NCBI RefSeq assembly: GCF_001949125.1 | Contig: NZ_MSTI01000066.1 | Location: 1 to 64,000 of the forward strand | Direction of reading: 5' to 3' | DNA from: Deinococcus marmoris | Lineage (GTDB): Bacteria; Deinococcota; Deinococci; Deinococcales; Deinococcaceae | Length of the DNA stretch: 64,000 nt | Shown here: piece by piece, positions 32,992 to 42,272 of the stretch | Layout: each line of letters starts with the position of its first letter | Numbering within the stretch: position 1 is the first letter of the stretch | Translations under genes and position numbers: made by a program | Notes under the pieces: model-generated | Database searches by the model: none | What the model was told of the DNA's origin: nothing | What the model saw: only the letters and a program-made list of their open reading frames with translations

Positions 32992-34051
32992 ATTAATAGC
33001 TCTGATCGGGTCCATCCAGCCCGCCGATGCCGCCGCCAGAAAGCGCGCCCGTGCGCGTCAGGCCCAACTGACCAAACCCGCCGGGGCGCTGGGCGATCTG
33101 GAGGAACTGGGGGCGCGGCTGGCCGGCGTCTTCGGCAGCGAGAAGCCCCATCCGCGCGGTGTGGCGGTGCTGGTGGCTGCCGGGGACCACGGCGTGGCCG
33201 CTGGCGGCGTCAGTGCCTACCCGCCCGAAGTCACGCCCGCGATGGTGGCGAACTTCCTGGCCGACACGCCCGCCGGACCCGGTGGGGCCGCCGTCAACGC
33301 CATCGCCCGCACGGTGGGCGCGCGGGTCTACGTGATGGACGCCGGGGTGAACGCCGAATTGCCGGACCATCCGGCCCTTGTCCGTGCATCGCTGCGGCGT
33401 GGCACCCGCGATCTGCGCCTGGAAGCGGCCATGACCATGCAGGAAACGGAGAGCCTGATCCTGGCCGGAGCCGCGCTGGCAAAGCAGGCCATCGAAAACG
33501 GCGCGGACCTGATCGTTCCCGGCGAGATGGGCATCGGCAACACCACACCCGCCGCCGCGTTAACCGCCCGGCTGCTAGACGTGGACGCAGCCCAGGTGAC
33601 TGGACGGGGTACGGGTGTGGACGACGTGACGCTGGCCCGCAAACTGGAGGCCGTTCGGAAGGCACTGGCCCGCACTGACGCTGTTGACCCCCTGACCGTG
33701 CTGGCCGAGTTCGGCGGCTACGAGATCGCCGCCATGCTGGGCATGATGCTTCAGGCGGCTGCGCTGCGCCGCGCGGTGGTGCTGGACGGCTTTGTGGAAG
33801 GCAGCGCCGCAATGGTGGGCGTGGCTCTGGCCCCGGCTCTGCGCGACTTTCTGTTCCCGGCGGGCGAGTGCGCGGAGATCGGCCACGCGGCGCAACTCTC
33901 GGCCCTGGGGTTAAAGCCGATGTTCAAACTGGGCCTGCGGCTGGGCGAGGGCACGGGGGGCGTGCTGGCCGCGCCGCTGCTGCTCTCGGCGGCGGCCACC
34001 CTGCGCGAGATGCGGACGTTTGAGGAAGCGGGTGTGCCGGGCGGGGACTGA
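32981..34051 (+). CDS. cobT: Nicotinate-nucleotide-dimethylbenzimidazole phosphoribosyltransferase
   Basis: A 356-residue enzyme making alpha-ribazole phosphate from dimethylbenzimidazole. TKPAGALGDLEELGARLAG, AAGDHGVAAGGVSAYP, GEMGIGNTTPAAAL and the C-terminal LRLGEGTGGVLA with the catalytic Glu are diagnostic. It overlaps cobU by 11 nt and ends the cobalamin operon. Confidence 0.95.
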   Translation: MNPELIALIGSIQPADAAARKRARARQAQLTKPAGALGDLEELGARLAGVFGSEKPHPRGVAVLVAAGDHGVAAGGVSAYPPEVTPAMVANFLADTPAGPGGAAVNAIARTVGARVYVMDAGVNAELPDHPALVRASLRRGTRDLRLEAAMTMQETESLILAGAALAKQAIENGADLIVPGEMGIGNTTPAAALTARLLDVDAAQVTGRGTGVDDVTLARKLEAVRKALARTDAVDPLTVLAEFGGYEIAAMLGMMLQAAALRRAVVLDGFVEGSAAMVGVALAPALRDFLFPAGECAEIGHAAQLSALGLKPMFKLGLRLGEGTGGVLAAPLLLSAAATLREMRTFEEAGVPGGD

Positions 34052-34156
34052 CGGCGCAGCGTTGGCCCGGCTCTCATTCGATTCGCGCCACTTTCGTTAA
34101 CCTGCGGGCAGCGGGCGCGACTCTCTCTGCTTCCCCGCCGCCTGGAGGAACCGCCG

Positions 34157-34513
34157 ATGATCACCGTCATGAACCGCATTGCCGTCCACCCCGAATACGC
34201 CGATCAGTTTGAAGCCCGCTTTATGGACCGCGCCCGGCTGGTAGACGAGATGCCCGGTTTCGTCAGCAATCAGGTGCTGCGCCCGGTCAATCCCGGCGAT
34301 CCCTACGTGGTTCTGACCCTCTGGGAAAGCCGCGTGGCCTTCGAGGCGTGGACCAGTTCCGACGCCTTCATGCAGGGCCACGCCCGCAGCGGCTCGCTGC
34401 CCAAGGAGGCGTTCAGCGGCCCCAACAAGCTGGAGATTCACGAGGTCCTTCAGGATTCCAGCCGCCCCGAGTTGGTGGCTGAACCGCGCGGGAAAGCGTT
34501 CGGAATGCACTGA
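34157..34513 (+). CDS. ABM-domain (antibiotic biosynthesis monooxygenase/IsdG-like) protein
   Basis: A 118-residue ferredoxin-like-fold protein: MITVMNRIAVHPEYADQFEARF, FVSNQVLRPVNPG, VVLTLWESRVAFEAWTSSDAF. This family includes heme-degrading IsdG/HmoA enzymes and quinone monooxygenases; FEAWTSSDAFMQGH resembles HmoA-like members, where an Asn/His/Trp set acts on heme, but the assignment is open. A TAACCT -10 (34098-34103) and a leader with GGAGG precede it. The gene is followed by a terminator and then the left boundary of the 34.6-49.4 kb segment. Confidence 0.82.
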   Translation: MITVMNRIAVHPEYADQFEARFMDRARLVDEMPGFVSNQVLRPVNPGDPYVVLTLWESRVAFEAWTSSDAFMQGHARSGSLPKEAFSGPNKLEIHEVLQDSSRPELVAEPRGKAFGMH

Positions 34514-34530
34514 CCTTGAGCATGCAAACG

Positions 34531-34558
34531 AAAAACCCGCACCAGGCGGGTCTTTTTT
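34531..34558. terminator. Terminator at the left island boundary
   Basis: ACCCGC / GCGGGT stem with 5-nt loop, preceded by AAAAA and followed by CTTTTTT. It ends the ABM gene. The same terminator shape with similar flanks (CAAAyGAAAAA) follows tRNA-Val at 49350-49373, so this one may have been copied with the tRNA fragment. Confidence 0.8.
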
Positions 34559-34603
34559 GTGGGCGGCAGAGAACTTTAAACCTACAACCTCTCGCGTGCG
34601 AAG
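34559..34603 (-). pseudogene. Degenerate 3' half of tRNA-Val
   Basis: GTGGGCGGCAGAGAACTT onward aligns with the tRNA-Val gene at 49381-49424 over 45 nt with six substitutions and one inserted base, covering acceptor 3' strand, T arm, variable region and the 3' side of the anticodon arm (ACCTCTCGCGTG is exact). Homology stops at the anticodon loop. The orientation is the same as the intact gene. Such a 3' fragment is what integration into a tRNA gene leaves at the far end of an element. Confidence 0.75.
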
Positions 34604-34720
34604 TCCCAAAAATGCCCTCCAAGTCACGCAAACTGCCCTCGAACTCGCGTTTTCGAGTGATCGGTCATTTCTGAGTCTCTACAGGTCACCCCCATATGCA
34701 CGCACTTGATTGGGAGCGGC

Positions 34721-34738
34721 GGCTGTCAGTGGCTGTCA
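34721..34738 (+). repeat. TGACAGCC tandem pair, left copy
   Basis: GGCTGTCAGTGGCTGTCA, two 8-mers 2 nt apart, matches 49302-49319 at 17 of 18 positions in the same orientation. Both lie just inside the tRNA-Val repeats and may be integrase arm-binding sites of a lost element. The rest of 34604-34950 is lower in GC than its surroundings and has no convincing gene. Confidence 0.55.
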
Positions 34739-34954
34739 ACCCAGATCCGGGACGTTCGGAAACTGCCCGTGCGATTTGCTTTCCATGCGTCCAGCAGTAA
34801 TAAAACTGAGAGCTTTGACCCACTACTCTCCAGGCGCAGTGAGTTGGCTTTCTGTCGCTCCACTCTTCTCGCCCTGACGGCCTGAAGCAGGCTTGAGCAG
34901 CGCCACGTAGGCGAGTGGGACCAAGGTCTGGCTGCGTCTGGGGCCAGACTCTCT

Positions 34955-34960
34955 TATACT
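34955..34960 (+). promoter_or_regulatory. -10 box of the tubulin-like cluster
   Basis: TATACT, preceded by T (TTATACT), about 100 bp before the first gene of the cluster. There is no good -35 at 17 bp. It is the only strong -10 in the leader and probably drives all seven genes. Confidence 0.4.
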
Positions 34961-35057
34961 CTCCCTCAGCTCGGACACATTTTTCATTCACAGGACGCTT
35001 CGCTGTCAATTTCATGGACGACAGTTCTCAGGTTGCCGCCTCCCGGAGGAATTTTTC

Positions 35058-36341
35058 TTGACTCATCGACTCTTCTCCTCCTCAATGCTCCTGGCTGGAA
35101 TTCTGCTCACAGGTGCGGCGGCCCAGACCAGCACGGGAAAAACCGAACTGGTTCGCAGCAGCCTGGACGCGGGCGTGACCCAGCTCGTGGCCAGGATCAA
35201 TGATGCGGTGACCGCCTCTGGCGGCGATCTGGAGCGGCAACGCGCCGACTGGGTGGTGGCCTTCAGCACCGGGCATTACAAGTCCGATCCGCTGGGCGCG
35301 CAGGCCGCCAGGGAAGTGGCGACGCAGCTTATTCAGCGCCGGGCCGTCAGTGGCGACAAGGTGACGGCCCGGGCCTGGGAAATGAACGTCTGGGAATACC
35401 GCAACCCACAGGGCCTGACCGTGCAGATCGGCACAGACTCGGCAGGCGACAAGAGCCGGATCGAGAACCTGTGGCCCACCACGCCCGCTGTGGGCAGCAT
35501 CGGCGGCCACGACACCGAACAGGCCGCAGTCACGCTGACGCAGGAGTTGAGTGGCGACAGTTCGGCGGTCCTGATCCTACTGACCAACACGGCGGCCAGC
35601 GTGGGAACGGCAGGCACACGCCTGCTGGGGACCAACGCGCCCGAATACCAGAACATGCTTTCGAGCTGGAACCGCGTGGAAGGCAGTCAGGACGGCGCGA
35701 CCCTGAATCTGCCGTATGTGGTCAGCACCCCCAGCGGCGAGGTTCAGGGCCAGATGCAGGCCGTAGTGTTCATACCCAAAACCTTCACGGCCTCGCCCCT
35801 GGCCGGTGGCACACGCACCGAGCAACTGGCCGCGCCTGCCGCCAGCACGCCTGCCCAGCGCTCAGGCGGAGGTGGAACAGCCATCTTCATCATTCTGGGA
35901 CTGCTGGCCCTGGGCGCGGCGGCGTACTTCCTGCTGTTCCGGGGCAAGGGCGGGTCTGGTGGCGGCGGGGGCCGGGGAACCCTGCGCGTGGGCGACAGCG
36001 ATTTCTCGTTGAGTGGTCTCCCCAGGAACAAGCCCTTTTGCATCATCGCTGGTCCCGGCTATGCCTCGGAGAGCGAGGTGGCGGTGATTCCGGTGCAGGG
36101 CCTGCCTGCCGCGCCCATCGCCGAACTGACGCGAGTGGGCAAGGACATCCGCGTGCGCGCCGTGCATGAGGACATTCGCCTGAGCAGCGTGGGCGGCAAG
36201 GTCACCGTGGGCGATAGCGCCACCGTGCCCCTGCGCCAGGATCAGCCCGACACCGTGCTGGACTTCAGCGGCGAGGTCCGTGGTGCTGGCGGCGTTCCGC
36301 GTGAAGTCAGCCGCTCGGTGACGCTGTCGTACTCCCAGTGA
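35058..36341 (+). CDS. Exported single-TM protein with external domain (cluster gene 1)
   Basis: A 427-residue protein. Residues 1-23 form a signal peptide (LLAGILLTGAAAQ); about 24-255 lie outside, with alternating strands such as ADWVVAFSTGHYK and SAVLILLTNTAASVG that might be a von Willebrand A-like or related Rossmann fold (weak guess). A Gly-rich linker leads to a membrane helix (about 276-297, IFIILGLLALGAAAYFLLF). Residues 300-427 would be cytoplasmic and beta-rich. The start is TTG with GGAGGA 7 nt upstream. Likely role: outside sensor or ligand for the motor-like proteins downstream (inference). Confidence 0.65.
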   Translation: MTHRLFSSSMLLAGILLTGAAAQTSTGKTELVRSSLDAGVTQLVARINDAVTASGGDLERQRADWVVAFSTGHYKSDPLGAQAAREVATQLIQRRAVSGDKVTARAWEMNVWEYRNPQGLTVQIGTDSAGDKSRIENLWPTTPAVGSIGGHDTEQAAVTLTQELSGDSSAVLILLTNTAASVGTAGTRLLGTNAPEYQNMLSSWNRVEGSQDGATLNLPYVVSTPSGEVQGQMQAVVFIPKTFTASPLAGGTRTEQLAAPAASTPAQRSGGGGTAIFIILGLLALGAAAYFLLFRGKGGSGGGGGRGTLRVGDSDFSLSGLPRNKPFCIIAGPGYASESEVAVIPVQGLPAAPIAELTRVGKDIRVRAVHEDIRLSSVGGKVTVGDSATVPLRQDQPDTVLDFSGEVRGAGGVPREVSRSVTLSYSQ

Positions 36342-36501
36342 CCTTCACTTCTGCCAGCACTGTCACTTCTACCAGCGCCGTGATCGCCAGCAAACCCATT
36401 CCCTGTTCTAAAGCAGGCAACGCTTGATCCAGGCCGCGCGCTTCCGAACGCGGCTCTCTTGACCCTCTCACCCCCGTTCATCTGCTCAAGGAGACCGCTC
36501 A

Positions 36502-36831
36502 ATGGATTTGAATAACATCTTTTCTCAGGTGTGGCCGCTGTACGCCCAGACCAATTTCTGGGTCACGCTGCTGATCACGGCGCTGGTGTGGTACGCCGTG
36601 GCCGTGGGCCTGGCGCACGTGCTGTTCGGCGCGGGACGGCGGAACGCAGTGGAAGCGGCACGTCAGGGCATGGGCCTGTCCCTGCTGCTGGTGGCCGTGG
36701 CGCTGGCCTGTGGAGTCTGGTTCCTGTTCCGGCCCGCCGACCTGATCTACATGGTGGCCATCTGCGTCACCTTTCTGATCGTGAGTCTGCTGCTGTTCGC
36801 CGTGTTTTCAAAACTGGGAGCTGAAAAGTAA
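36502..36831 (+). CDS. Small three-helix membrane protein (cluster gene 2)
   Basis: A 109-residue protein with membrane helices near 19-43, 58-78 and 80-104 and a short basic loop GAGRRNAVEAARQG. AAGGAGA lies 8 nt before the ATG. Its stop is immediately followed by the start of the tubulin-like gene, implying coupled translation. I do not recognise a family; its position suggests a membrane anchor for the tubulin-like protein. Confidence 0.7.
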   Translation: MDLNNIFSQVWPLYAQTNFWVTLLITALVWYAVAVGLAHVLFGAGRRNAVEAARQGMGLSLLLVAVALACGVWFLFRPADLIYMVAICVTFLIVSLLLFAVFSKLGAEK

Positions 36832-39800
36832 ATGGCACAGAGTATGCGGGTCTTCAAGACCCTGGTGATCGGGCTGGGCAGCACGGGGACAGAGATTCTG
36901 GAGGCGCTGGCGGACCGCATCGACTGGGAGGTGGGCAACGTCGCCCGCGCGCCGTGGGTAGAATTTCTGGCCATCGAAACCGATGTGGCCAAGGCCAACC
37001 GCTTCAACGGCACCGACGATTTCAAGACGCTGGGCATCGGCTCCGTGGCCTGGCGCGACATGCTTCAGCACCCCGAGAATTACGACGCCAGCATTGCACT
37101 GGACACCTGGGCGGACCTGGAAACGCTGGGACAACTGCCCTCGCAAGGTGTGGACTCCGGCGCAGGGCATATCCGCATGGTGGGCCGGCTGGCGCTGCTC
37201 CACAACTACAACGAGATCAAGAACGGCATCGCCAGTCGCGTGAACCGCCTGCGTAACCTGACCGAGGCGGCAGCCAAGACCGCGCTGAACACCGAAAATG
37301 CGGGACTGCAAATGGACGTGCAGTTCGCCGTCAACGAATCCAGCCAGCAGACTGGCCTGCGCATCATCGTGGTGGGTACGCTGTGCGGCGGAACCTGTAG
37401 CGGCACGGCCAGCGACATCGGCATCCTGCTGAGAACCATTCTGAGGGACGAGGAAAAAACGCTGGGCATGTTCACGCTGCCCAATCCCCAGTTGGGCATC
37501 GCCAAGTACCCGGACGCCGAGATCTGGAAGGCCAACGCCTACCACGCGCTGGCCGAGCTGAACCAGTACCACCTGTTCAATGACCGCGAGCGCTACGCCA
37601 CCATCAAATTTCCCGATAAGGCCCCCGGCAGCGAGCTGCTGCCCAGCGACGCCATGCCGTATGACCTGGTGTACCTGCTGCGCCCCAGCGGCACCGAGGG
37701 CAGCGATCTGGCGCGGCTGTCGAACGCCATCGCAGACCGCATGTTCCTGAACGTGTTCGTGCCGGAAACGGACCCGATGGCCTACATGGTCAACGCCGGG
37801 CCAGTCACGGTGCAGGGCGGGCGGGCCTTTGCCTTCTCCACCTTTGGCCTGTCCACCGTGGAATACCCGATGCGCCGCATTCTGGAAGCGCTGAAATACC
37901 GCACCCTGGTGCATGCGGTGGACCGCTGGAAGGACCGCAAGTACGAGGGCCGCATGGAAGAGGACCTCGACGGGCTGGGTCTGACCGTTCCGGCGTTGAC
38001 CGAGGCGCTGCTGCTGGACTCGTCAGGGGCCAGCGTGCGGGCCAACCTGGACAGCAAGAAGAACGACGTGATGCGGGCAGCCCGTGGCGGCGACGCACAG
38101 GCCGCACGCAAGGCGGTGGACGAACTGCGCAGCGCCTTCGGGCAGGAACGTGGCGAGGGCCTGCGCGGGCTGGTGCATGGCGTGGTCAACGACAACCGCC
38201 GCCGCGCCGCTGAAAGCATCCTGGGCAACGTGCGCGGCATGGTTTCCACCCGCCTACTGGACTATGACAGCGGTCCCAACGTGCTGTTTGAGGTCATGAA
38301 CAACATTCAGCCGCGTGTGGGCGAATTGCGCGGCTGGGAACCCGGTGAGAGCAAATCGGGAGGCGCGAACGGAATTCTCGATCAGATGGAGGCCATCGGG
38401 AGCAACGCCCTGCTGGGCATGTTCTTCCTGAAGTCCGCCGCCGCCAGACAACTGCTGCCGGGCCTGAACCGGGCGCTGGACGACGAGGTCAAATCCCGCG
38501 TGAATCAGAAGGTCCGCGAGGCGTTGCAGGACCGGGGCAGCGGCCAGCGCGCAGAAGCTGGCACCCTGACCCTGATCGAGGAAGAGGCGCAGAAGGTGGC
38601 GCGGCGCTTGCAGAACCTGCGCAAGCGCCTGACCAATCAGACCGACAAATGGCGCGAGGCGCGCGCCCGCCTGGAAAACGACAGCGCCACCGTCAACGGC
38701 CTGTCCCTGTTTGAACCGTCGCCCAACGGCACCGTGGACAAGGAGGAGGACCTCGCCACCGACGAGCGCAGCAAGGAGACCCACGCCGCCCGCCTGATCC
38801 GTTCATGGGAACAGTTGGGACGCGGTGTCTTACCCGGCGTCAACGATCCCGACTGGTTGCTGGGTCCGTGGTCCATCGGTCAGGACAACTTCGAGCGCTC
38901 GCAACTCAGCGCCCTGGAGAACATGGCCACCGAGCCGTTTGAGGCCAGCCTGAAAAGCAGCGGCAAGGACGTGGTGCGCCGACTCTATGACCGCCGCAGC
39001 CCCAGCTTCGATCCCAACAGTCAGGCCATGAGCGCCGCCACCCAGGCTCAGCTTTTCTTGCAACTCAATCAGCCGCTGGGTCAGGTGGACCCCATGAGTC
39101 CGCTGCCTCAGCGCAAGCTGCTGGTGGGCATGAACCTGACCGAAGAGTTCCGCAAGGCCATTCAGCCGTGGGCCAACAAGGCCCCCGAGGCCAAGGAGGT
39201 CAGCGGCATTGACCCCTACCGCGTGGTCATGCTTGAGGAGTGGTACAGATTTGCCCTGCGCGGCGCAGACGACGTGCGAGAGCTGTCCTACTCCGCGCCG
39301 ACCCGTTTCAAGACCTACTTCACCCGCAAGCGCAGCGACATCGACTGGACGCCCATCAACGACACGGAGATCAGAAAGCTGGAGGACGCCGAGCAACTGG
39401 TCTTTCTGTCGGCCCTGCACGGCGTCACGCGGCTGGAAGGCGGTTTCCTGGTGATGGACTGGCCGATGGCTCCCGGTGAACCTGCCGAGGCCGACAAGCG
39501 CCGCCGCAAACTGCCGGGCCGCTTTGGCAAGGCCGCGCGCAAGCTGGCTTTCGAGACCCAGGACAGCTCCCGACCCAGCAAGAGCCTGACCAACGCCACC
39601 ACCTACTTGCAAAGCGAGATCGAGGCCCGCCGCAAGGCCATCGTCAACCGCTACGACACGCCCAAGGAGGGCCGTCAGGCGTATGTGAGCTGGCTGCACG
39701 ATGAGCTGAAGGGCAGCAGCGCCCGCGCCGTGTCGGACTGGGACGATGCCCGCGCCCGCCTGGCCCTGCTGCGCTACCTGACGGGCGACGAGGACCTGCG

Positions 39801-40038
39801 TCAGGCCCTGCTGGAAACCTTCCCGCCCGATCAGAACCTGATTGACGGCCTCTACAAGGACAAGGGCGAACGACTACCCAAAGGCTTGACGGCTCCCACA
39901 AATGGGTACTACTGCAAGCTTTGTGGTGGCCCCGTTGGTGAGACTTTCGAGGATGTGATCAGGAACGGTTTGCGGTGTGCCTATTACCCGGACGCCGAGA
40001 ACCACCCCTTCGGCATGCCTTACAGCCCACTAGGTTAA
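36832..40038 (+). CDS. Large tubulin/FtsZ-like GTPase (cluster gene 3)
   Basis: A 1068-residue protein. The N-terminal TLVIGLGSTGTEILEAL (residues 10-26) is the first nucleotide loop and CGGTCSGT (185-192) is the tubulin signature, as in the 'tubulin-like' (Tubulin_2) family that is distinct from FtsZ. The GTPase core covers roughly residues 5-420; the remaining 600 or so are helical and charged with a C-terminal YYCKLCGGPV..CAYYPD stretch whose cysteines might bind metal. Members of this superfamily polymerise with GTP. FtsZ itself is far shorter (about 400). Context with membrane and MotAB-like proteins suggests an envelope-attached cytoskeletal element (inference). Confidence 0.85.
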   Translation: MAQSMRVFKTLVIGLGSTGTEILEALADRIDWEVGNVARAPWVEFLAIETDVAKANRFNGTDDFKTLGIGSVAWRDMLQHPENYDASIALDTWADLETLGQLPSQGVDSGAGHIRMVGRLALLHNYNEIKNGIASRVNRLRNLTEAAAKTALNTENAGLQMDVQFAVNESSQQTGLRIIVVGTLCGGTCSGTASDIGILLRTILRDEEKTLGMFTLPNPQLGIAKYPDAEIWKANAYHALAELNQYHLFNDRERYATIKFPDKAPGSELLPSDAMPYDLVYLLRPSGTEGSDLARLSNAIADRMFLNVFVPETDPMAYMVNAGPVTVQGGRAFAFSTFGLSTVEYPMRRILEALKYRTLVHAVDRWKDRKYEGRMEEDLDGLGLTVPALTEALLLDSSGASVRANLDSKKNDVMRAARGGDAQAARKAVDELRSAFGQERGEGLRGLVHGVVNDNRRRAAESILGNVRGMVSTRLLDYDSGPNVLFEVMNNIQPRVGELRGWEPGESKSGGANGILDQMEAIGSNALLGMFFLKSAAARQLLPGLNRALDDEVKSRVNQKVREALQDRGSGQRAEAGTLTLIEEEAQKVARRLQNLRKRLTNQTDKWREARARLENDSATVNGLSLFEPSPNGTVDKEEDLATDERSKETHAARLIRSWEQLGRGVLPGVNDPDWLLGPWSIGQDNFERSQLSALENMATEPFEASLKSSGKDVVRRLYDRRSPSFDPNSQAMSAATQAQLFLQLNQPLGQVDPMSPLPQRKLLVGMNLTEEFRKAIQPWANKAPEAKEVSGIDPYRVVMLEEWYRFALRGADDVRELSYSAPTRFKTYFTRKRSDIDWTPINDTEIRKLEDAEQLVFLSALHGVTRLEGGFLVMDWPMAPGEPAEADKRRRKLPGRFGKAARKLAFETQDSSRPSKSLTNATTYLQSEIEARRKAIVNRYDTPKEGRQAYVSWLHDELKGSSARAVSDWDDARARLALLRYLTGDEDLRQALLETFPPDQNLIDGLYKDKGERLPKGLTAPTNGYYCKLCGGPVGETFEDVIRNGLRCAYYPDAENHPFGMPYSPLG

Positions 40039-40041
40039 TTG

Positions 40042-41277
40042 ATGCAGAATTTCTTTTCCGCGATGTTCCAACTGCGCCCTGAAGGGTGGATCACGCTGCT
40101 GCTCATCATGCTGCCCATGAGTCTGTACTTTCTGACGGCCCTGAGCCGCGCCGCCGCCACCCGCCGCGCCGAACTGGGACGCCTGAAGGCTGTGCGCGAG
40201 AAGATCAGTGTGGCGCTGGACACCGATGATCCCCCCGAATCCGACGAGATGGCCGAGGACGCCCTGGGGGTGGTCCGCACCTTTCCGGAAACGAGCGCCG
40301 TCCGCAAGGCGGTGGTGGCGGTCACGCGCGCCCGCAGCCTCGCCACGCCGGACCTTCAGGCCGCCTCCGGGGCGATCAACGCGGCCAGCGAGTCCGAACT
40401 GGCCGCCGTCCGCAACATTCCCAACCTGCTGATGCTGTCGGGGTTGCTGGGCACGGTGCTGGGGCTGGCCGGGTCCATCGGCTCGCTGGTGGAGCCGATT
40501 CGCAACGCGGCCCGCGCCACCGAACCCGGTGAGCTGGCGGGGGCGCTGGCAAACACCATGTCGGTCATGCAGGGGGCGTTTGGGGCCAGCCTGTGGGGCA
40601 TTCTGCTCAGCCTGATCACCGGGATCATGTACGCCCTCGCCTCGCGCCAGCAGGAGGCTTTTCAGGACCGGCTCTCGGAATTCGTGCATGCCGAACTGGT
40701 GCCGGCCACCTTTCCGCGCGCCATCACCTCGCAGATGGAGCGCATGGGCCGCTACCTGCGCGATGCAGGCAATAGTTTTCAGGACATTCACAAGCGTCTG
40801 CAAGAGGTGGCCGGGCAACTGGAAACCGTGCTGGGGCAGGCGGGCGAAACGTTGGGCCAGAGCCTGACCCAGCTTTCGGGCACCAGCGCGCAGATCGAGA
40901 AGGTGTTCGGCAACATGGACCAGTCGGTGCAGCAGCTCACCACCGGCCTGAGCCAGGGCGTCAGCGATCTGGCCCAGGCACAGGAAGCGGCAGCCACATC
41001 CTTACGCAGCAGCAGCAAGGAACTCGCCGGACACCTGAGCCAGCAGGCCACCACCATCAGCCGCCTCCAGGAGACGGTGGAAACCCAGACTGGCACGCTG
41101 CTGGAGCGGGTCGGCACGGTGGGCGACGCCCTGAGCCGCGCAGGCAAGCAGTTCGAGGACGCCGGGAGCGTGATCCAGACCGAGCAGAGCAACTACGCCG
41201 CCCGCCTGGACCGCAACTTCGAGAACCTGACCAAAGTGCTGAGCAGGCGGGACAGTGAATTTGCCAGCGACGACTGA
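40042..41277 (+). CDS. MotA/ExbB/ZorA-like channel protein with coiled-coil tail (cluster gene 4)
   Basis: A 411-residue protein. One N-terminal membrane helix (about 15-37), a cytoplasmic loop, then two helices: IPNLLMLSGLLGTVLGLAGS and GAFGASLWGILLSLITGIMY, the conserved pair of the MotA/TolQ/ExbB family. Residues from about 215 to the end form a long Gln/Ser/Thr-rich coiled coil, as in ZorA of Zorya defence systems rather than flagellar MotA. The family couples ion flow to work together with a MotB/ZorB partner, encoded next. ATG 40042 is preferred over TTG 40039. Confidence 0.85.
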   Translation: MQNFFSAMFQLRPEGWITLLLIMLPMSLYFLTALSRAAATRRAELGRLKAVREKISVALDTDDPPESDEMAEDALGVVRTFPETSAVRKAVVAVTRARSLATPDLQAASGAINAASESELAAVRNIPNLLMLSGLLGTVLGLAGSIGSLVEPIRNAARATEPGELAGALANTMSVMQGAFGASLWGILLSLITGIMYALASRQQEAFQDRLSEFVHAELVPATFPRAITSQMERMGRYLRDAGNSFQDIHKRLQEVAGQLETVLGQAGETLGQSLTQLSGTSAQIEKVFGNMDQSVQQLTTGLSQGVSDLAQAQEAAATSLRSSSKELAGHLSQQATTISRLQETVETQTGTLLERVGTVGDALSRAGKQFEDAGSVIQTEQSNYAARLDRNFENLTKVLSRRDSEFASDD

Positions 41278-41410
41278 GGGTGTGATGGTGCGGAGTGAGA
41301 GATTGAAAGTGGAGGCTGGGAGGGCGTGTCTGCCCATTCCCTCTGGGATCGCTCAAGAGTTGGGTGTTACACATATTTTGCCGGTACGGAGGAAACCTCC
41401 ACTAGCACAG

Positions 41411-41607
41411 TCTTTTAGCCCCTCCCCCTTTATGGGGGAGGCTAGGACTGGCACAGCTCCGCAGGAGAGGGGGTCAGGTAGCAAGGTGTCCGGCCCCTCT
41501 GAATCGAATGCGGACCGATTGAGAAAACGGGCTTCTGGCACGCCATGCCCCCTCACCCCATCTGTCCCTGCGGGACATCTCCCCCATAAAGGGGAAGAGG
41601 GTAAAGA
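41411..41607. mobile_element. MITE-like palindromic element between the MotA- and MotB-like genes
   Basis: About 197 bp with near-identical inverted ends: TCTTTTAGCCCCTCCCCC at the left and GGGGAAGAGGGTAAAGA at the right, each including a CCCCCTTTATGGGGG / CCCCCATAAAGGGG palindrome. No coding capacity. It explains most of the 387-bp gap between the two genes. Similar C/G-rich palindromic elements are widespread in high-GC bacteria. Transcription of downstream genes must pass through its hairpins. Confidence 0.7.
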
Positions 41608-41664
41608 TCTCGCCGGATTCAACATTCGCAAGTTGCTCTGTCTACACCCCGCCCAGGCCAGCCC

Positions 41665-42270
41665 ATGACCCGCTCGCGCCTTCAGGCCGACACCAACCCG
41701 TACATCGCCTTCAGTGATCTGGCGCTGAACGTGGTGTTCGTGCTGATCTTCTTCGTGGGTGGCATTCTGGCGGTGGGGCAGGCCGGGTGGGACCAGGTGC
41801 GCTACCGCAGCGCGCAGGAAAAGGTGGTAGAGGCGGTGCGGGCCGCGCCCCTGAGCGTGCGCCCCCTGCTGATTCCGCCCGCACAGCGCAATGATCCGCC
41901 AGGCGCACAGCGCTGGGTGTTTCGCTCGCAGAATATGTTCCAGGGGCAGACTGCCGCGCTGACACCACAGGGACAGACGGAACTGGTGGCCTTCGCGCGG
42001 GTGCTGCGAAACCAGCAGGCCGACTGGAAACGCGTGCGGATCGAGGGCCACACCCAGACCACTCAGGCCAACGCGCCTGAACGCTGGGAACTGTCGGCCA
42101 GCCGCGCCAGCGCCGTTGCCAGCGTTTTCTACCTGAGCGGCGGCATCACGCCCAATCGTCTGGCGGTGGCGGCGCGCGGCGGACAGACCCCCTTTAACGG
42201 CCAGAAATTCGATCCGCAGAACGAGCGTGTGGAAATCGTCGTCGAGTACGCCCAGCAGGACCAGCCCTGA
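41665..42270 (+). CDS. MotB/ZorB-like protein with OmpA domain (cluster gene 5)
   Basis: A 201-residue protein. A single N-terminal helix contains Asp18 (AFSDLALNVVFVLIFFVGG), at the place of the ion-binding Asp of MotB/ExbD/ZorB. Residues 85-195 form an OmpA-like peptidoglycan-binding domain: ALTPQGQTELVAFARVL, RIEGHTQTT, ELSASRASAVASVF, and NERVEIVVEY. With the upstream protein it should form a stator anchored to the cell wall. The ribosome-binding site is weak. The Asp suggests it is ion-driven (inference). Confidence 0.88.
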   Translation: MTRSRLQADTNPYIAFSDLALNVVFVLIFFVGGILAVGQAGWDQVRYRSAQEKVVEAVRAAPLSVRPLLIPPAQRNDPPGAQRWVFRSQNMFQGQTAALTPQGQTELVAFARVLRNQQADWKRVRIEGHTQTTQANAPERWELSASRASAVASVFYLSGGITPNRLAVAARGGQTPFNGQKFDPQNERVEIVVEYAQQDQP

Positions 42271-42272
42271 GC

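Noticed and set aside
34686..35015. 109-residue minus-strand frame, considered as an integrase remnant
   Set aside because: No tyrosine-recombinase residues (R..HxxR..Y) and no similarity I can see; probably random.
40042..42270. A standard Zorya system
   Set aside because: ZorA- and ZorB-like proteins are present but ZorC, ZorD helicase or ZorE nuclease are not; the partners are a tubulin-like GTPase, LRV protein and pseudokinase.
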